From positions 687,227 through 751,226 of the forward strand of contig NW_020170392.1 of assembly GCF_000524195.1 (NCBI RefSeq): DNA of 64,000 bases, given 5' to 3'. Positions 50,101 to 62,738 of the stretch are shown here, one piece after another. This stretch comes from Echinococcus granulosus. Lineage: Eukaryota > Platyhelminthes > Cestoda > Cyclophyllidea > Taeniidae. Made by a program: the position numbers and the translations under genes. Under the pieces are notes generated by a model. That model did no database searches. It worked only from the letters and a program-made list of their open reading frames with translations, and was not told the DNA's origin. Position 1 is the first letter of the stretch; each line of letters starts with the position of its first letter.

Positions 50101-53100
50101 TTATCTAAGGTTGAAACACAAAGGTGAATCCGCACAACAAGGCACTACGTTGGCAACCACTCTAAAGTTCACGACGCACTTTTAAGACGTTTGTAAGTAA
50201 AGTGAAGTACTAATGATTTGCAGTCTTTAAGACCTATTGCTGTCTGTTAATATATGATAAGTGGGTGAATCCATTTGCCCGGTGCTTCCATGACTTTCCC
50301 CTCTCAGCTGTTGTAAATCCAACCGATTTGTTCCATCATTCAACCGAAACATTCATGAAAGTCTTGGGCGACGCGTCATTCTTAATGACGCTTCTCAGTT
50401 CTTTATTATCAAGAATAAGCCTTCCTGAACGCGATGTCTATCTTTTTAACCCATTTCTGGGCAGTAACTTCCACTGTTAAAATTTTGTTGGGCTGTGTGT
50501 CATTGTGTTCTTTGAAGGCTTGACACATGATAGGTGACATTTGCATAAAATCACTTATTTGGCGTTTCTTTCGTTCTTGCTTACTTGGACTAAGTTGTAT
50601 CAGTCACCATCTCCCTGATAGTTATCAGACTAGTCGGTATTGTAAATCGTCATTCATGCCTGGCCTACTTTGGTGCAATATGTTTCAGTAGTAAATCATT
50701 AAACATAAGATTGTTTACTATTGACCCATGGTGCTAAGTTATTAAGTTTCTCTCATCACTTTACCGTCCTCCCTTTTGCTAGGCGTCACCATTTCCGTTC
50801 AAACCCGCGTTTGTTTTGAGTGGAGTATGCGAGATATGAGGCGGCATTCCGATTTAGTATGAAGTGCTGTAGTTGACTGTTCGGGGTCACAGTTGAAGGC
50901 TTGCTTTGCTGGGGTTATAGCCTATCAGTGCTTTTTTTATGAGTGTTACATTTTTGACCTCCATTTTCCTCAAGGCAAACGCTGGGAAAGAATGTGAATT
51001 CGGATGAGGCAGCAGCCATGGGCGCGATCTACCAGGCCGCCTCCAACACTCGCGGTTTTCTGGTGAAAAAAATCGTCCTTCGCGGGTCAACTCGTTATCC
51101 GCTGGCTGTGAGTTCACCCTCACCCTTTCATAAGGTCTCTAATTTGTGTTTTGGACTCATCTTTCGATCTCTTAATGCAGGTCACTTTACCGCGCATCTC
51201 CGCTGACAATGACACAAATTCTGCCGAGGGAGAACTTATCACCCGCGTCCTTTTCCCCGCCAGTAACCCCTTTCCACAAAAGCGCACCATCAAGTTCCCT
51301 CGGCCGCAGAAAGACATCTCCTTCCAGGTTCACTACTCTGAGACCCCTGAAAATCTCTCCAGGTTAGTTGGCGATAACTTTTCCACTGAAATTATCAGTG
51401 GGCACGATCTCATCGCGCGAGTTCTCATCTTTCAGGTACCTTAACAGAGCCGAGGCGGTTATGAATGTGAGCATCTTGGACGTGAAAGCAGTAATAGAGA
51501 AATTTGAGGAGAGTGGACACTCAGCTCAAGCAGTGAAGACTCATCTGGAATTGGATGCTAGCGGTATCCTCCAGCTCTCCGAGGTCAACCTCATCATGAC
51601 TCATGAGGAACAGCAAAATAAAAGCAACGGTACGACCTCTACCCTTAAAAGTAAGTTTCACACCCTTGTACGCATCTTTTTGCTTGTGTGGTCACACCAC
51701 TTCATCGTGCCTGTCAGAAGCGAGTTCCCCTATTGTTGTTTGGATCTGTAGCATTCCGCTGGATAAATAGTAAGTCAATTGTGTTGCATGCCCTCTTTAC
51801 TACACCTCCCTTGTAAAGTTTGCAATCGGAAACGTTCCCACTCCCACACACCTACCTGTATTCATATTTTGAAATTTTCTTTTATTTTTTGTAAGTTTGA
51901 GATTTCTCACGCATTAAGGACTTGCGCAATAGTTCACCCTAGAGATTTTAACTGCTCCATTCGACCGACAAAAGTAGTTCATGCGAGCGATTTTTTATTC
52001 CATCATGGTAGGCACTAGTGAAGCCTGTTGTTCACCCATTTATTTTGCCGTTTTTGTCCATCCTTTCTGGCAATTGTTTTCGGCACTAGTTCAGGTTTGA
52101 TTGCATTTACGCCATTTTGTAAAGTGGTACCTGATTTAGGTGGGCTGCTTACTAGCAGATTATTCTCCGCCTACCTCGTATTTTCGAACAGTTATTCCAA
52201 TTCTTCAGTGGACTAGTATTGCTAAAGCAGAAGCCTGGTACCTCTAACCGTTGTTTGCAGAAATGGGCCAAAGAAAATGTCTGTGTGTCTTTTCAAATGT
52301 ATTTTTCTCTCTTAGAATTCGCCGACGGAATTTCGAATCTCTTTGGATCGGGCGAAAGAAAGGCATCGGAGGACAAGGCCAAGCCTCCGGATGCGTTGGA
52401 GCAAACGAGAGGAGATAACGAGGTTAGTATGTGGGAAAAGACTATACCTTGCATTTCCTGTCATTGCTTCGGTTTTGTGTTCACTTGTTGTGTTTTGTTA
52501 TGTTCTTATGTGAAGACCCAGCCATTGATGCGAAATGACTCAGACGCGACGGCTGCCAATGCAACCGCGACTGCTCCACAGACAAAGGTTACTTGCTTTA
52601 TTTGTTATTTTTACTTGAATGTTACACGTGCCCAATCCGTTGGTAAAATAGTTTTCGCTGGTAGACTGGGCGAAATCTGATCGTCAGGCAGTGAACCTCC
52701 AAGGCTCAATCCAACTGGACTTAATTTTGACCATTTCTTCTCTTCAGACATTGATTCATCCGCTGTCGTTCCAAGTGCAAATCCTTGATCTTGTGAGTCC
52801 CCCAGTGGAGTCTGTCGGTGCATCGATGGCCATGTACGTGGTTTTCATTCCTTTTTCTCCGCCTTTGAAGGTGTCCGTGCAGCCTGTATTTCTCTATGAT
52901 GTTGCTGTTATCTCTTTAAACCTACACATTCATCCCCATCACTTTTGATAGTTCTAGTCTAAAAATCTGTCGTACTGAATGTTTGACATTCAATCGTCAA
53001 AATAGCTTCTTTCATCATCATAACGAGCGTTTTTAATCAAAAGAATGGTTTATTTACAAATAGCTGTGCACAGTTGCTACTAGGCCGTGACAAATGTAGT

Positions 53101-56100
53101 GCATACTCGCGCATCCTTTAGTGACCGAGATCTGACCATTTTCAATCATTGATATTAATTATGATGAGCAGATTTTTGTGTTGGCCAGATTTAACCAATG
53201 CTGATATTTTTTGATCTACTGGACCTGGTTATTAGTCACGTGGTTCGAACTGTAACTGCCTTTTGAAGTGCTAGCCTTGATACCTTCCAGTTATTGAATC
53301 AGCCTTGTCACTTCTTAATCATCTGGTAGGGTTGGTTGGATCATCTCCTGAGGCGTCGGTTCTACTCCTTTCCTCAACCTGCTTATTCTTTTTTAGTCTA
53401 CGGGAATACGATGCCGCCGACAATGAGCGCGACTTGTTGAATGCGGCTAAGAATGATTTGGAACGAACAATCTTTACAACTCTGAGCGACATCGAGATTT
53501 CCTTTGACAATCATGCCACAGAGGTAGAATTGGAGGCGCTAAGTGCCACCGTCGATGAGACCTCCCGGTGGTATGATGAGGAAGGACACTACGCGCCCCG
53601 ATCGGTACTTTTACTCTTTCTCTCCTTCTTGTTCGGTACAAATCTGGTCATGTACTTATTCTTTCTTGTAACACAAGCATTATGGAGGGGAAGGCGGATA
53701 TGGGCGGTGTTCTGTGACGCCAATGGCTGCGGATGGAAGATGAACTGAGTGGCTAAACGCACGACAGCCATAGTCAGAGCCATGTTTATTTCGTACCATT
53801 CAAGCAAAAACATGCCCCTTTTTGAGCCTCCTCTTCTTAAGGGGATAAATGTAATGCGCTGAATTTCTATTCACGGCGTGGCATCGCGTCAACTTTGACA
53901 GCGTCCGTCTGTCAAGTTTTCTTTCTAGTGTGAGTCTATTCGGGAAATAGTGATTAGGGCATTTTTGTGTTGGGAGTCACGATGTAACGCTTTCAGTGGA
54001 TATCCGTGTTACCTTCTGCATACTTCAGCATTCTTCGACTTGATAAAACGGTGCAATGCTTGGCTTCGGCTCAATTTCATGGCTAATATTCAACCTCATT
54101 GAATCGGTAATTAATGGCCTAATTGTGTTTACAAATGTTTAAAATTTTGATTTAGGTCAATGATCTCATCCCTCTGTATTAGTCCTATTCTTGTAATCAT
54201 TGAACAGACACTGGGTCTACATGTAAGTTGGAATTAGAACAAGGTAATTAAGACACTAGAGATGGTAGGGCTTTGATTCTTTTCAATGCTGCATTTGGTG
54301 ACTTCTCGTGTTACTTGTACTCCGTAAAGTAGTGTATCAATTGTAGATTCGCAAATTCCGTGTTCTCGCTTGCGTAACCAGTCGTAATTCTATCCAAACA
54401 GGCCCTTATGGAACTTTAAGCGTCATAGTTTATGTTAGCGGTATGGACGAGCCACAGTGCTGGGAGCGTTGGCTGTTTTAATCACAAACGCAGTCGAATG
54501 CATTAAACCGCATCGCATCGGTACATCTTATTAGTCTTCTTGCATGCATTCTGTTCGGAAGTATTGGTGAAGGATTTTTAGCTCTTATACGCCTATAAGT
54601 AACTTCATTGGGGCTGGTAGTGCGAGTTTTATGATCGGTTAAATGCCGGAGCGACGTTCTGGCGTCTCCCCTTCCCATCATTCACTCTTTTTTAATATAA
54701 AGCGTTTGCTGATGGAATTTTAGGGGGAGGGGGACCGATTATCACAGTCTCAATGTCCCATTGAACTGGCCATTGGGACTGTTGCTCATAAGCTAAGTCT
54801 ATTTTATTATTTTTAACTCAACCAGTCCATTCCCCACACAACTTGGTGTGACACATTATGCTAAACTGTTCGGAAACATTTCACGAACTTGTGATACTGG
54901 ACTGGGGTGAGACTATTAAGGCAATCCGTGCGTGTGACACCACTAATGAAAGTGTTAGTTCAAGGCGCTAACAGCTGTCAAGTCATGCTAATGTGTCGGG
55001 GCAGCTTATTTAGCATAAAGGCGATCACGTGACATTCGAGTAATCACCACTTTTTTTCTAGTTTCATTGCTTAAACAAATGCGCATCGACTGTTGCCATA
55101 ATCACCATTCTTTTTCGTCTCATAGGTGGTGGAGGAGCATTTGGCCAAGCTGCGCGAAGTCGTGGATCCCTACAAGCGTCGGGTGCGGGCCTTTGCGGAG
55201 CTGCCAGCAGCCATGACCAAGCTGGAAGAATTGTTGACCTCCAAGGCGCAGGCTATCGGCATTGTAATGCGTGCCAATAGTGCACTCGAGACTGTCACTG
55301 CCTCAGAGTTCGTCCAGGCCCTCAACGAAACGCTTGGAAAGGAGGAGGAGGAGAAGAAAGTGGGTCTCCCCATCTATACCCAGGAGGAGGTTGAGGCACT
55401 AAGGAAACTCATTGCCGAGACTCAGGTGCGTTTCTGTTTGGTGAGCAGGGCATAGAGAGACTGAAAATCTTTTTGCATGTTATCCTCCGTACTTCTTATA
55501 ACTTGTAAGCAATGGCAAGCAGTTTATTCGGGGTCAACGACCTATGAAAGTATCATTTACCGCCAATTTTCGCATGCTTTGAAGCGATATTGGCAGATGC
55601 AGTTGTCGAGCTTCCCTTGAGAGTGTATTTATCTGAGATATTGAGGTTTTGAAATCCTCAAAGTCAAAGCCGACATACTAGGTAGAACTATTGGAGTATG
55701 CATGAGTTTTTCAATTTCAGTGGATTTCTGCTGCAAAAAAGTTATGTGAGGCGTGTTGGTGATTAACTATCGAAATAGCTAGCAGGTAAGGCAGACCAGC
55801 ATTGGCGCTTGGCAGGATCATGATTCGCCCAAGCGCACTTTGTTCGCAGATGCAGCTCTCCTCAAAGTATGCTTAAGGACAGAATGTGAACACCTGCTCA
55901 CCAAACTCACCTAGCCACCAACCGGCTATCACGTCTTACGAGTTGTATCTGACCGCCTCTTTCATTCTGAGAAACTCCTCAAGATGGGATAGTTGATTCG
56001 ATAAGCACAAGTGCTCCGGTAAACGACTTCGTTGTTTCTTACTTTAGCGTACTATTAAAAATCGTTTGCTTCATACATAGTTTATGGAGCATCCAATCGC

Positions 56101-58985
56101 CAGAGTTATTTGTATTTCCACTCTTTTTACTACCGAGAGACATGAAGAATTGAGATGGCCGAATTTGTCACCGTATTCTATTCTCTTATTTGAGGTGTAC
56201 TAGAACCAGCCTTCGAATCGAAATAGACACGATTAGTTGAAAGTAACCGAAAATGGTATTAAAATAAGGCTCGCTACCTACTACCTAAGGTGAAAAGGGA
56301 GGTGTTACGTATTACACCTGGGCTGTTTGCTTGCTGTCTTCCTCCGTCTTGCGGTAGTAATTTAGACGCAATTGGTGCAGTTAATTATCGTGTCACTCTA
56401 TGGTTGGCACACAATTTATCGGTGTGCGCACTAGCGAATGGCCTTACATATGTGTAAAGTTCTTTTCGACTTTGTCTTGCATCACTTCATGTAATCCAGT
56501 AAGTTCCTAAACGTAAACGCTGTCAGCCAAGGGTTACTATTCTGTTGCAGCCTGTATTCCTCCATCTTTTTTGCTCCACTCCATTTCTCTGTCTGGGCGC
56601 TATTCGGTTGCTGGGACCGTAGAGGAGACCACTTCTTTCAATAATTCGTGTGTCTGCATATAGGCACTTTGGGCAGGCTCACAATGGCCGTTCCCAAAGC
56701 TATCGCATCACTCAGATGCATACGATTAGCCATTGACATGGACTTTGTGGCATCTAGCTTTGGTATCAAGCAAATAAAACTAGGCTTTTTTCATTCCATT
56801 ATCGCTGCTACCCATGCAGCGCTCTGAGACATCCCTGAAGAACTACTAAAATACACTATTATGGGAAGTTCATTACTAATGTACAGGTTTGAGTAAATCA
56901 AATGTAGTGCCACTAGTATGGTGACTGGGAGCATTTGGAAGTCGTAATTACAGTCACTTGTCTAAACAGAATTGGCCAAGTAATCTGTACGATTGAAAAC
57001 ACGCCAGACAATAGGTGAGAAAAGGGGCAATCTGGTTCTCATCCCTTTACTCTTCTCTCTCCCCAGACGTGGTTGATGGAGGTGCGCACGTTGTTGGCGA
57101 ACTGTGACCGCAGGGCGGACCCCCCAGTGCGTCTGGTGACGGTGATGGAGCGTACGGCGGCGCTGGATGCGAAACTTGATTATTTTGGGCATAAGGGGGA
57201 GATTTGGTTCACCACCTACAAGCGCCTCTTCGATATCAAGAAGCTTGCCCTTGCTGAGGCTGCTCGTAAAGCTGAAATCGCTGGCAGTAAGTGCTTTCTT
57301 TGCTCGGGGGGGATGAATTCTTTTGATAATTCTTGTAAAAATAGTCACCAAGATATGTGCTTCCTTCTATTTCTGACCGGCCACTTTTCCCGATTTCTAA
57401 CTCTCCTCTTTGGTGACGTCACTCTTTAGATCCTCAAAAGTTGTTGGGATTCGTGCATGTCTAGTTTGATTCGCACATTTTCGAGGTGAAATTGGCTTTC
57501 TTGTCCCATATTTAAGGTGTATTAAAACGTGTCTGAATCGGGGTGAAGCGGCCCTATTAAACTCGACACCTAACACGCTACAAAGGTGACTTCGTTGCCC
57601 ACTTTCTAGGTCTGAAGGAGGGGTCAGGCAAAGTGACAAAAGAGATGCTCTTGTGGGTCCACTGTATACATCGCCCTATTGATGACGTTTACTATCTGCG
57701 ACAATAAAATAGCCTTTCTCTTCAAAATGATTCGCACTGTGTGCAAATGAACCTCTAGTAGGCAGTGTAACGGAAGTCGGATTTCGTTTCCGGTCTCTTG
57801 GAGCTGCCTTCTTCTAGGCGTAGATTCTTTGGATGATTAGTTAAAGATGGGCTTTGGTTGACCTCCAAATCCCCTAGTAGGTGGCCCGGCTCTTACTTCA
57901 GACGTTTGGATGGTATCGGGATTCACCATTGCCCACATTTTGTGTACCCAAGTGAAAACTTTTACCTTTTGTCCGAATTCCCACGCTTGCAGAAAAAGGG
58001 TCTTTTTCCATGGAAAAATCCAGCGTAGTGGACAGATTTACCAATGCTGATTGAATTTTTAACATTGTAGACGCGACTGCGGAAAATGCTACGGTCGTTG
58101 AAGCTCCTCAAGTGGAAGAAGGTAAAAATTTATCGGCATTTTATCGCTATGAAATTATAGCGTTAGTTACTTTTGTCCTCCTTTTTGCTTAGTCTACTTG
58201 ACACACGGATTTCCTTAATGCTTTTTATACAAGTTTTTTGGACTGTGGGTAATCTCTACCTGATTTCTTTTCCGTGGATTGCGAAACATTGCCCGTTTTC
58301 CATGGTCTAAGTCTTTTTTTCCATCCATTGCCTGCCAATTTAAATTACATTATTTTGGTATCGAAGCGGCCCACGGCTACCTCTTCTTAAGCGGGTTAAC
58401 TCCCTTCCTATTCCCTTTATTGTTCATCTTACCTTGTGGTAGAAGAGCCTTAGTGTAACTTGTAGTTTAAAGTTCGTCTGGTGATTTCTGCTCTTTCAAA
58501 ATGCGGTCCCTAATTTATTATTTCATCGAAAACTTTATTTTAGAGCAATCAGCCACCGAGGAGTCTGAGACCATTCCAGAACCTAAGAGTGAGTACTCAT
58601 GTTTAAGTACTACCTGTCTTCAAACTCGATCGTTTATTTTTTGGCAGAAGTGCTTAACAAGAATGCCACTTTATCCAGTTACACTTTCGTAGACCCTAAA
58701 TCGTGGTCATTTTCGTGGTGTCTTCCTCATTTATTCTTCTGGTACACTTTCATTTCAAATCATGTGTATTGTCTCTTTGGGGCCCTGGTTGTTATCATGG
58801 TGAAGCAGCTCGAATGCCTCACAGCTCCATCTTGCCTTCATTTTGAAGATCGGCATTACATGTGCCTTATACACAGCTTTTTGTATTTTTCTTTAAGAAT
58901 TATTTCTTTTTCGGTCAAGGGGTTGACGAACAGTTAGAGACTTTTTTATCGCCTTTTAGCTACTACTCCGCGATCAGACTTGTAA
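44199..58985 (+). CDS. HYOU1: Hypoxia up-regulated protein 1 / GRP170 ER chaperone
   Basis: Large HSP70-type chaperone of the ER lumen and nucleotide exchange factor for BiP. Twenty-one exons: 44199-44324, 44360-44391, 44422-44500, 44915-45066, 45103-45179, 45256-45486, 45602-45671, 45859-46045, 48152-48390, 50975-51107, 51181-51362, 51436-51650, 52316-52422, 52516-52587, 52748-52833, 53397-53604, 55126-55425, 57067-57286, 58071-58121, 58544-58588 and 58960-58985. The sum is 2838 nt, or 945 residues (human 999). A signal peptide (SFVISLCLLFALPFCNG) precedes the ATPase blocks AIDLGTDVTKVAVVRPGVPM, ERRAVLRSAGLANIEVIQLM, FFDVGATATTATLV, VIVFGGGSRIPVIQSAI and NVNSDEAAAMGAIYQA. Then come the substrate-binding and helical domains, an acidic tail and a C-terminal RSDL. 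Three introns are 30-36 nt, others up to 2.6 kb. An in-frame second ATG lies at 44214. Confidence 0.94.
46046..48151 (+). other. HYOU1 intron, no gene seen
   Basis: This 2.1-kb AT-rich intron separates the exon ending NKEIQAS from the exon starting VEEVYNG. No repeat or nested exon was recognised. Confidence 0.55.
48391..50974 (+). other. HYOU1 intron, no gene seen
   Basis: The largest HYOU1 intron (2.6 kb) interrupts the ATPase domain between SATKM and QTLGKNVN with a phase-2 junction. Open frames inside it are short and unsupported. Confidence 0.55.
53605..57066 (+). other. Two large HYOU1 introns flanking one 300-nt exon
   Basis: Introns 53605-55125 and 55426-57066 surround the exon encoding VVEEHLAKLREVVDPYKRRV. 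I see no other gene or repeat in either. Confidence 0.5.
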
Positions 58986-59386
58986 CCGCCTGCGAGGTTC
59001 GCACAACGCAGAGGGCACACACGCACATATTCCACTTTGTACACCTTCGTTCCCCCCTCCCCTTCCCCTCGAAGGTGGGCTGCTTCCCTTTTATTTTATT
59101 AGCGCCCTCGCGGCTGCGCTGCTGTCATTCCCATCGTTTCACTCGTCTCGTTCACGCCGTCTTTGTGTAAATACAACCACTGTGTGCGAAGCTTTGTGAC
59201 GCCTTTGCATTAACAACGGTGTGTGTTATTCCCCCAACAGAGCACCCTGACAAATCGCTGCCGTAGGGTGTGTCTATAGTTGAATAAGCGAATTTGGGAG
59301 ACGGTGATGTGCCAGCATGAAGTGGGGAGCCAATGAATGGGCTGCCTTTGTTTATGAGTTCGTGTGGATAGGGGATCGTTGGGATG

Positions 59387-59392
59387 AATAAA
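59387..59392 (+). terminator. Candidate polyadenylation signal of HYOU1
   Basis: An AATAAA hexamer lies about 400 nt after the proposed HYOU1 stop at 58985. It would imply a fairly long 3' UTR. Confidence 0.35.
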
Positions 59393-59665
59393 TAAGTCGA
59401 TCAAAGAAAAACTAAGGGATTGCAAACTAGAAAGTCATCACCGTTTCCAGTGCTACTTCGGTGCCTCGAGTGAGGAATTTCATGTGGCGTCCGCGTGTGT
59501 GTCGTTGAAACTGATCGTGATTCGGATAGTAAATTTGAAGGTTTTGGTGCCGCGGCTAAATGAATTACACTCAGTTGGGACCCGCAGTTGCTGTTGGGAT
59601 GCTCACAACGCCAAAATATCGTTTCTGGCCAAAAATAGGAAAGTAGTGAGGATTTCGAATTCTAC

Positions 59666-59737
59666 ATGATCATTCCCAAGCTTGACTCGGTTCTAAAGGC
59701 GCGGAAACTTGCTAAATCTGTTGACGATTTCGAAAAG
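59666..59737 (+). CDS. Possible first coding exon of an unknown gene
   Basis: An ATG opens MIIPKLDSVLKARKLAKSVD and ends after four more codons (DFEK) at a gtgcag donor-like site, keeping phase 0. It is helical and charged. I could not find a second exon with confidence and do not recognise the family; it may be chance. Confidence 0.2.
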
Positions 59738-59884
59738 GTGCAGTAGCAGAAATTGCCACCAAGAAACGGACGCATTACACTCAGGAAGTTGCTCTATTTT
59801 TGATCATTAAAATTTACTTGTCACTGATAACATTGCGACACTAATTGTTTACTTCTTCGTTTTTGTTTCACGGGCACTGAAGGC

Positions 59885-59995
59885 TGCGAGATTCCACTTC
59901 TGCTGAGCGGCGTAACCTACAGGTCATCCCTGTAGCCCACAGCTCTTCTCTACGCCTCTTCAGAGAAGTCTGGAGACTCTACAGCGATGGCAGCC
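59885..59995. repeat. Diverged repeat, copy A
   Basis: Shares cttctgc(t/c)g, cctgtag(c/t)cc and a gaagtct-ctc block with 60715-60845 in the same order. Similarity is patchy, suggesting an old dispersed repeat. Confidence 0.45.
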
Positions 59996-60714
59996 AAAAG
60001 CAAAATCAATCCTAAAGAATAACTCTTCTAATTTCTATTAATTAATCCTAAACCTTAACGCGAAGGAAGAAGGGTATGTACTGCGGACTGGCAAATCCGT
60101 AATTATCCCTAACAGTGGCGTTGAAAATAACGTCTTCCTTCGGCAACTACCCCAGTCCCGTGTTTTGCAGGAAGGCTATTACCAACTGAAGCGACACTAG
60201 CCGTGAACCACCTAGAAAAGTTCGTTACGGAGCTATCTACGGTACCGGTATGAAAATGTCAACTAAGTAAACACGCGATACCTCCATCGCCCTACTAGCT
60301 GGATGGAACCCAGATAGATAGATGGCTGGACATACGCGAAACCTCATTTTCACGAAACTATTTTAAGCCCCGTCCTTTGGACCGGTGTTCTTACGACTGT
60401 TGATGGACATTCCCCCCTCCCCCGATATATTTTTCAAACAGGAGGAAACTCAAGATCCTGTGGGAGTTTTAAGGGAAATCAGTTACGCTTCTATCAAATA
60501 TCTTCTCATTTGCATGCAAATGTGATGACGGGTGCGGATGATCTGTTGAGGAGGAAGGTTTTCTTACAGCACCGACGCCGTTGTGATCGTGGGCACAGAA
60601 GGTTGGTTAAGGCAGCTCCGAAGGCGACGATCAAAAGGAGAGAGGCTGTGTAATACCTTGATTCCTTCCTTAACGCTGCATTTGAGTTTCGCGAGCACTC
60701 AAAGCTCCGCCCTT

Positions 60715-60845
60715 ACACTTCTGCCGGGTGGCATGGCCTCCAAGCCATGCCTGTAGTCCCCAACCATCCTGTGTGTCGGCAGTACACATTCTGCCCAAGT
60801 ATTATGCCTCATTCCTTCTTTAGGGAAGTCTCAGGGCGCTCCATG
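60715..60845. repeat. Diverged repeat, copy B
   Basis: Partner of the 59885-59995 copy. It carries cttctgccgggtggcatgg, then gcctgtagtcccc and later gggaagtctcagggcgctc. The family is not recognised. Confidence 0.45.
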
Positions 60846-62349
60846 AACATTAATTTGGTATTAAAGTCATTAGCAAATAAAATGCTTTGATAATCCGCCT
60901 GTCATCATTTAATTTCTTTTATAAAAGCTGCAAGTTTTTATATTTCTACCTTTACTATGCCATAAGAGTGAGTTTTAGGCATTTTCTAAAGGTATGTGGA
61001 ACTCATCGGTGCTTGATCACAAAAAAACTGTAACGTCTGCAAGTCACTCCACCAGTTTTGCGTAAATTAAGGTGATTCGCTGCACTACCTCTGGATGTTT
61101 TGTCAACTGATCCGAGTTGTTACTTGTAAGGATGCTTTTCCCTCCCATTGACGTCAGCGCTCTCAAGGTGGACTACAATGGGCTACTGAGGCTTCGAAAG
61201 GTCGCCAAATTTATAGTCTCTGCATTTACTAATGTTGTAGGCGGATACCAGAGAATTCGAAAGACAAGCGTTTACGTTATTATTTATGGCGATGTAATTA
61301 AATCCCCTACATAGCTCTTTGATAATTATGTGTAAATTTTGATGTTGTTGGATTCTAGTCGTCCCTCCTGGACCCCGGGTTGGTCACTCCCAATTGTCTC
61401 TGTGAACGTTCTACAACTGAATTCCATCCGGACGAAATTCGAAGAGATAATATTGAAAGATTAGATCACTAAATGCAAAAGATCTGACTTATGATCAAAA
61501 GTTGGTTTTCCTATACTTCTGATACTAAGCGCAATGACATCCATTCAAAGTAGACGGCTTGGATGCTTTCGACAGTTGTCCTTACGTGTGCTGATAACAA
61601 AATAGTAAGTTGTTTTTAGGATCTTTTTACCTGAAATAACTGATCTTAGTCACTCTAAATGACGTGCTTGTTGTGTTGAATATATCATGACAGCGATCCA
61701 GAGCGCAATGGCCCCAATCCACCTGTCGTATTGTCGTGGAGTTCACTTTATCAAGGACATTGGCTGATCGAGCCTTTGGCAACGGAACGCTTTTTCCTTA
61801 AGCACCTGCTTAAATTCACGTGCCCTTCTCGTTGCTACGTTGGTAGTGTGGAGCTCTATGTCTGGCCTCTCGGCCTTTCTGTGCTTTTCCGATAAAGGTG
61901 CTCTGCTGGACTCATGTGTCTTGTAATGCCGTAAAGACGAGCCGGACCTCGGCACCTCTTGTTACCCTTTTTGCTGACCCTGCCAAAGTCTATCCTATAG
62001 GTGGTAGTTGCAAATTTTTATCGAAGGTTGAAGCAGTAACAGTAAAAATCAAAATATCGAAGGTGAAATTCCGGATAGTCTCGTTTCCTAGTTTAATATG
62101 GCGATAAATCCGGCACTAACTACCTCCCAATGGAACATGCTTCCTGTCCACCATGATTTCCATGCCTCAGTAAGGAGCGCGTCTACTGATCACCTCACAT
62201 GTACATGTTTGAGAATGAAAATACCTGTGAAGACTTCAGTATTTGTCGCAGCCATTAGCATCGAATTCTTACCAACATGATTCTTGTCCCTATTCATTAT
62301 TTATTGTTTCAAAGTCCACGCCCTCTCCAGTGATTGGCCGGCCTAGAGA

Positions 62350-62738
62350 ATGCACTCAGCATTCAATGGCATCGGTAAATTCAACGAAGGCACTGACAAC
62401 ATGAGCGACTGGTTGACCGATGAGTTCACCGCAGGTGCTCTGGTGGCAATTGCCAACGCCACAAGGAACAGCGATAAGGCGAAGGAGATCGCTATTTCCA
62501 TTAAGGATCAAATGGAGGCCCACTTTGATGGGCCCTGGCAGGTCATTGTCGGAGCTGATTTTGCAAGATGACGCCGTACAACCTCACTTTTTGTCTTATT
62601 AAAATTCATTCAAAGCGGTATCCTTTTGTTACACTTCCCGTGACCTTATCTCTGACCTAACGCTCTCACTTTACCCAGATCGAAATGACCCATCAAGTTT
62701 TGGCAAGTGTTGCGGCGGTCGCATTTGGCATAAAGTGA
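62350..62738 (+). CDS. LC8-like dynein light chain (divergent)
   Basis: Small LC8-type light chains dimerise, bind short motifs in dynein intermediate chain and other partners, and form an expanded family in flatworms. Exon 1 (62350-62562) has NMSDWLTDEFTAGALVAIAN, then KEIAISIKDQMEAHFDGPWQ and VIVGADF, aligning with the LC8 helices and the W-x-x-IVG strand. The frame then meets a TGA. Splicing at a GC donor (gcaaga after GATTTT) to the acceptor ttacccag joins exon 2 (62679-62738), IEMTHQVLASVAAVAFGIK. That restores the T-H block and C-terminal strand, giving 90 residues against 89 for LC8. Without this intron the protein would stop at 73 residues after ADFAR. Family assignment is good; the splice model is inference. 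Confidence 0.72.

Larger units (their letters stand above)
58986..62349. other. Mostly unassigned region between HYOU1 and the dynein light chain
   Basis: This 3.4-kb stretch includes the HYOU1 3' UTR. It holds a possible short exon at 59666-59737, a pair of diverged repeats (59885-59995 and 60715-60845) and scattered short open frames on both strands. No confident gene was found. Confidence 0.5.

Noticed and set aside
53240..53250. ggttcgaac resembling a tRNA B box
   Set aside because: No matching A box or acceptor stem around it; lies inside a HYOU1 intron.
61117..61314. 65-codon plus-strand frame (MLFPPIDVSALKVDYNGLL after an upstream start)
   Set aside because: No partner exon, weak composition and no family match; not enough to call a gene.
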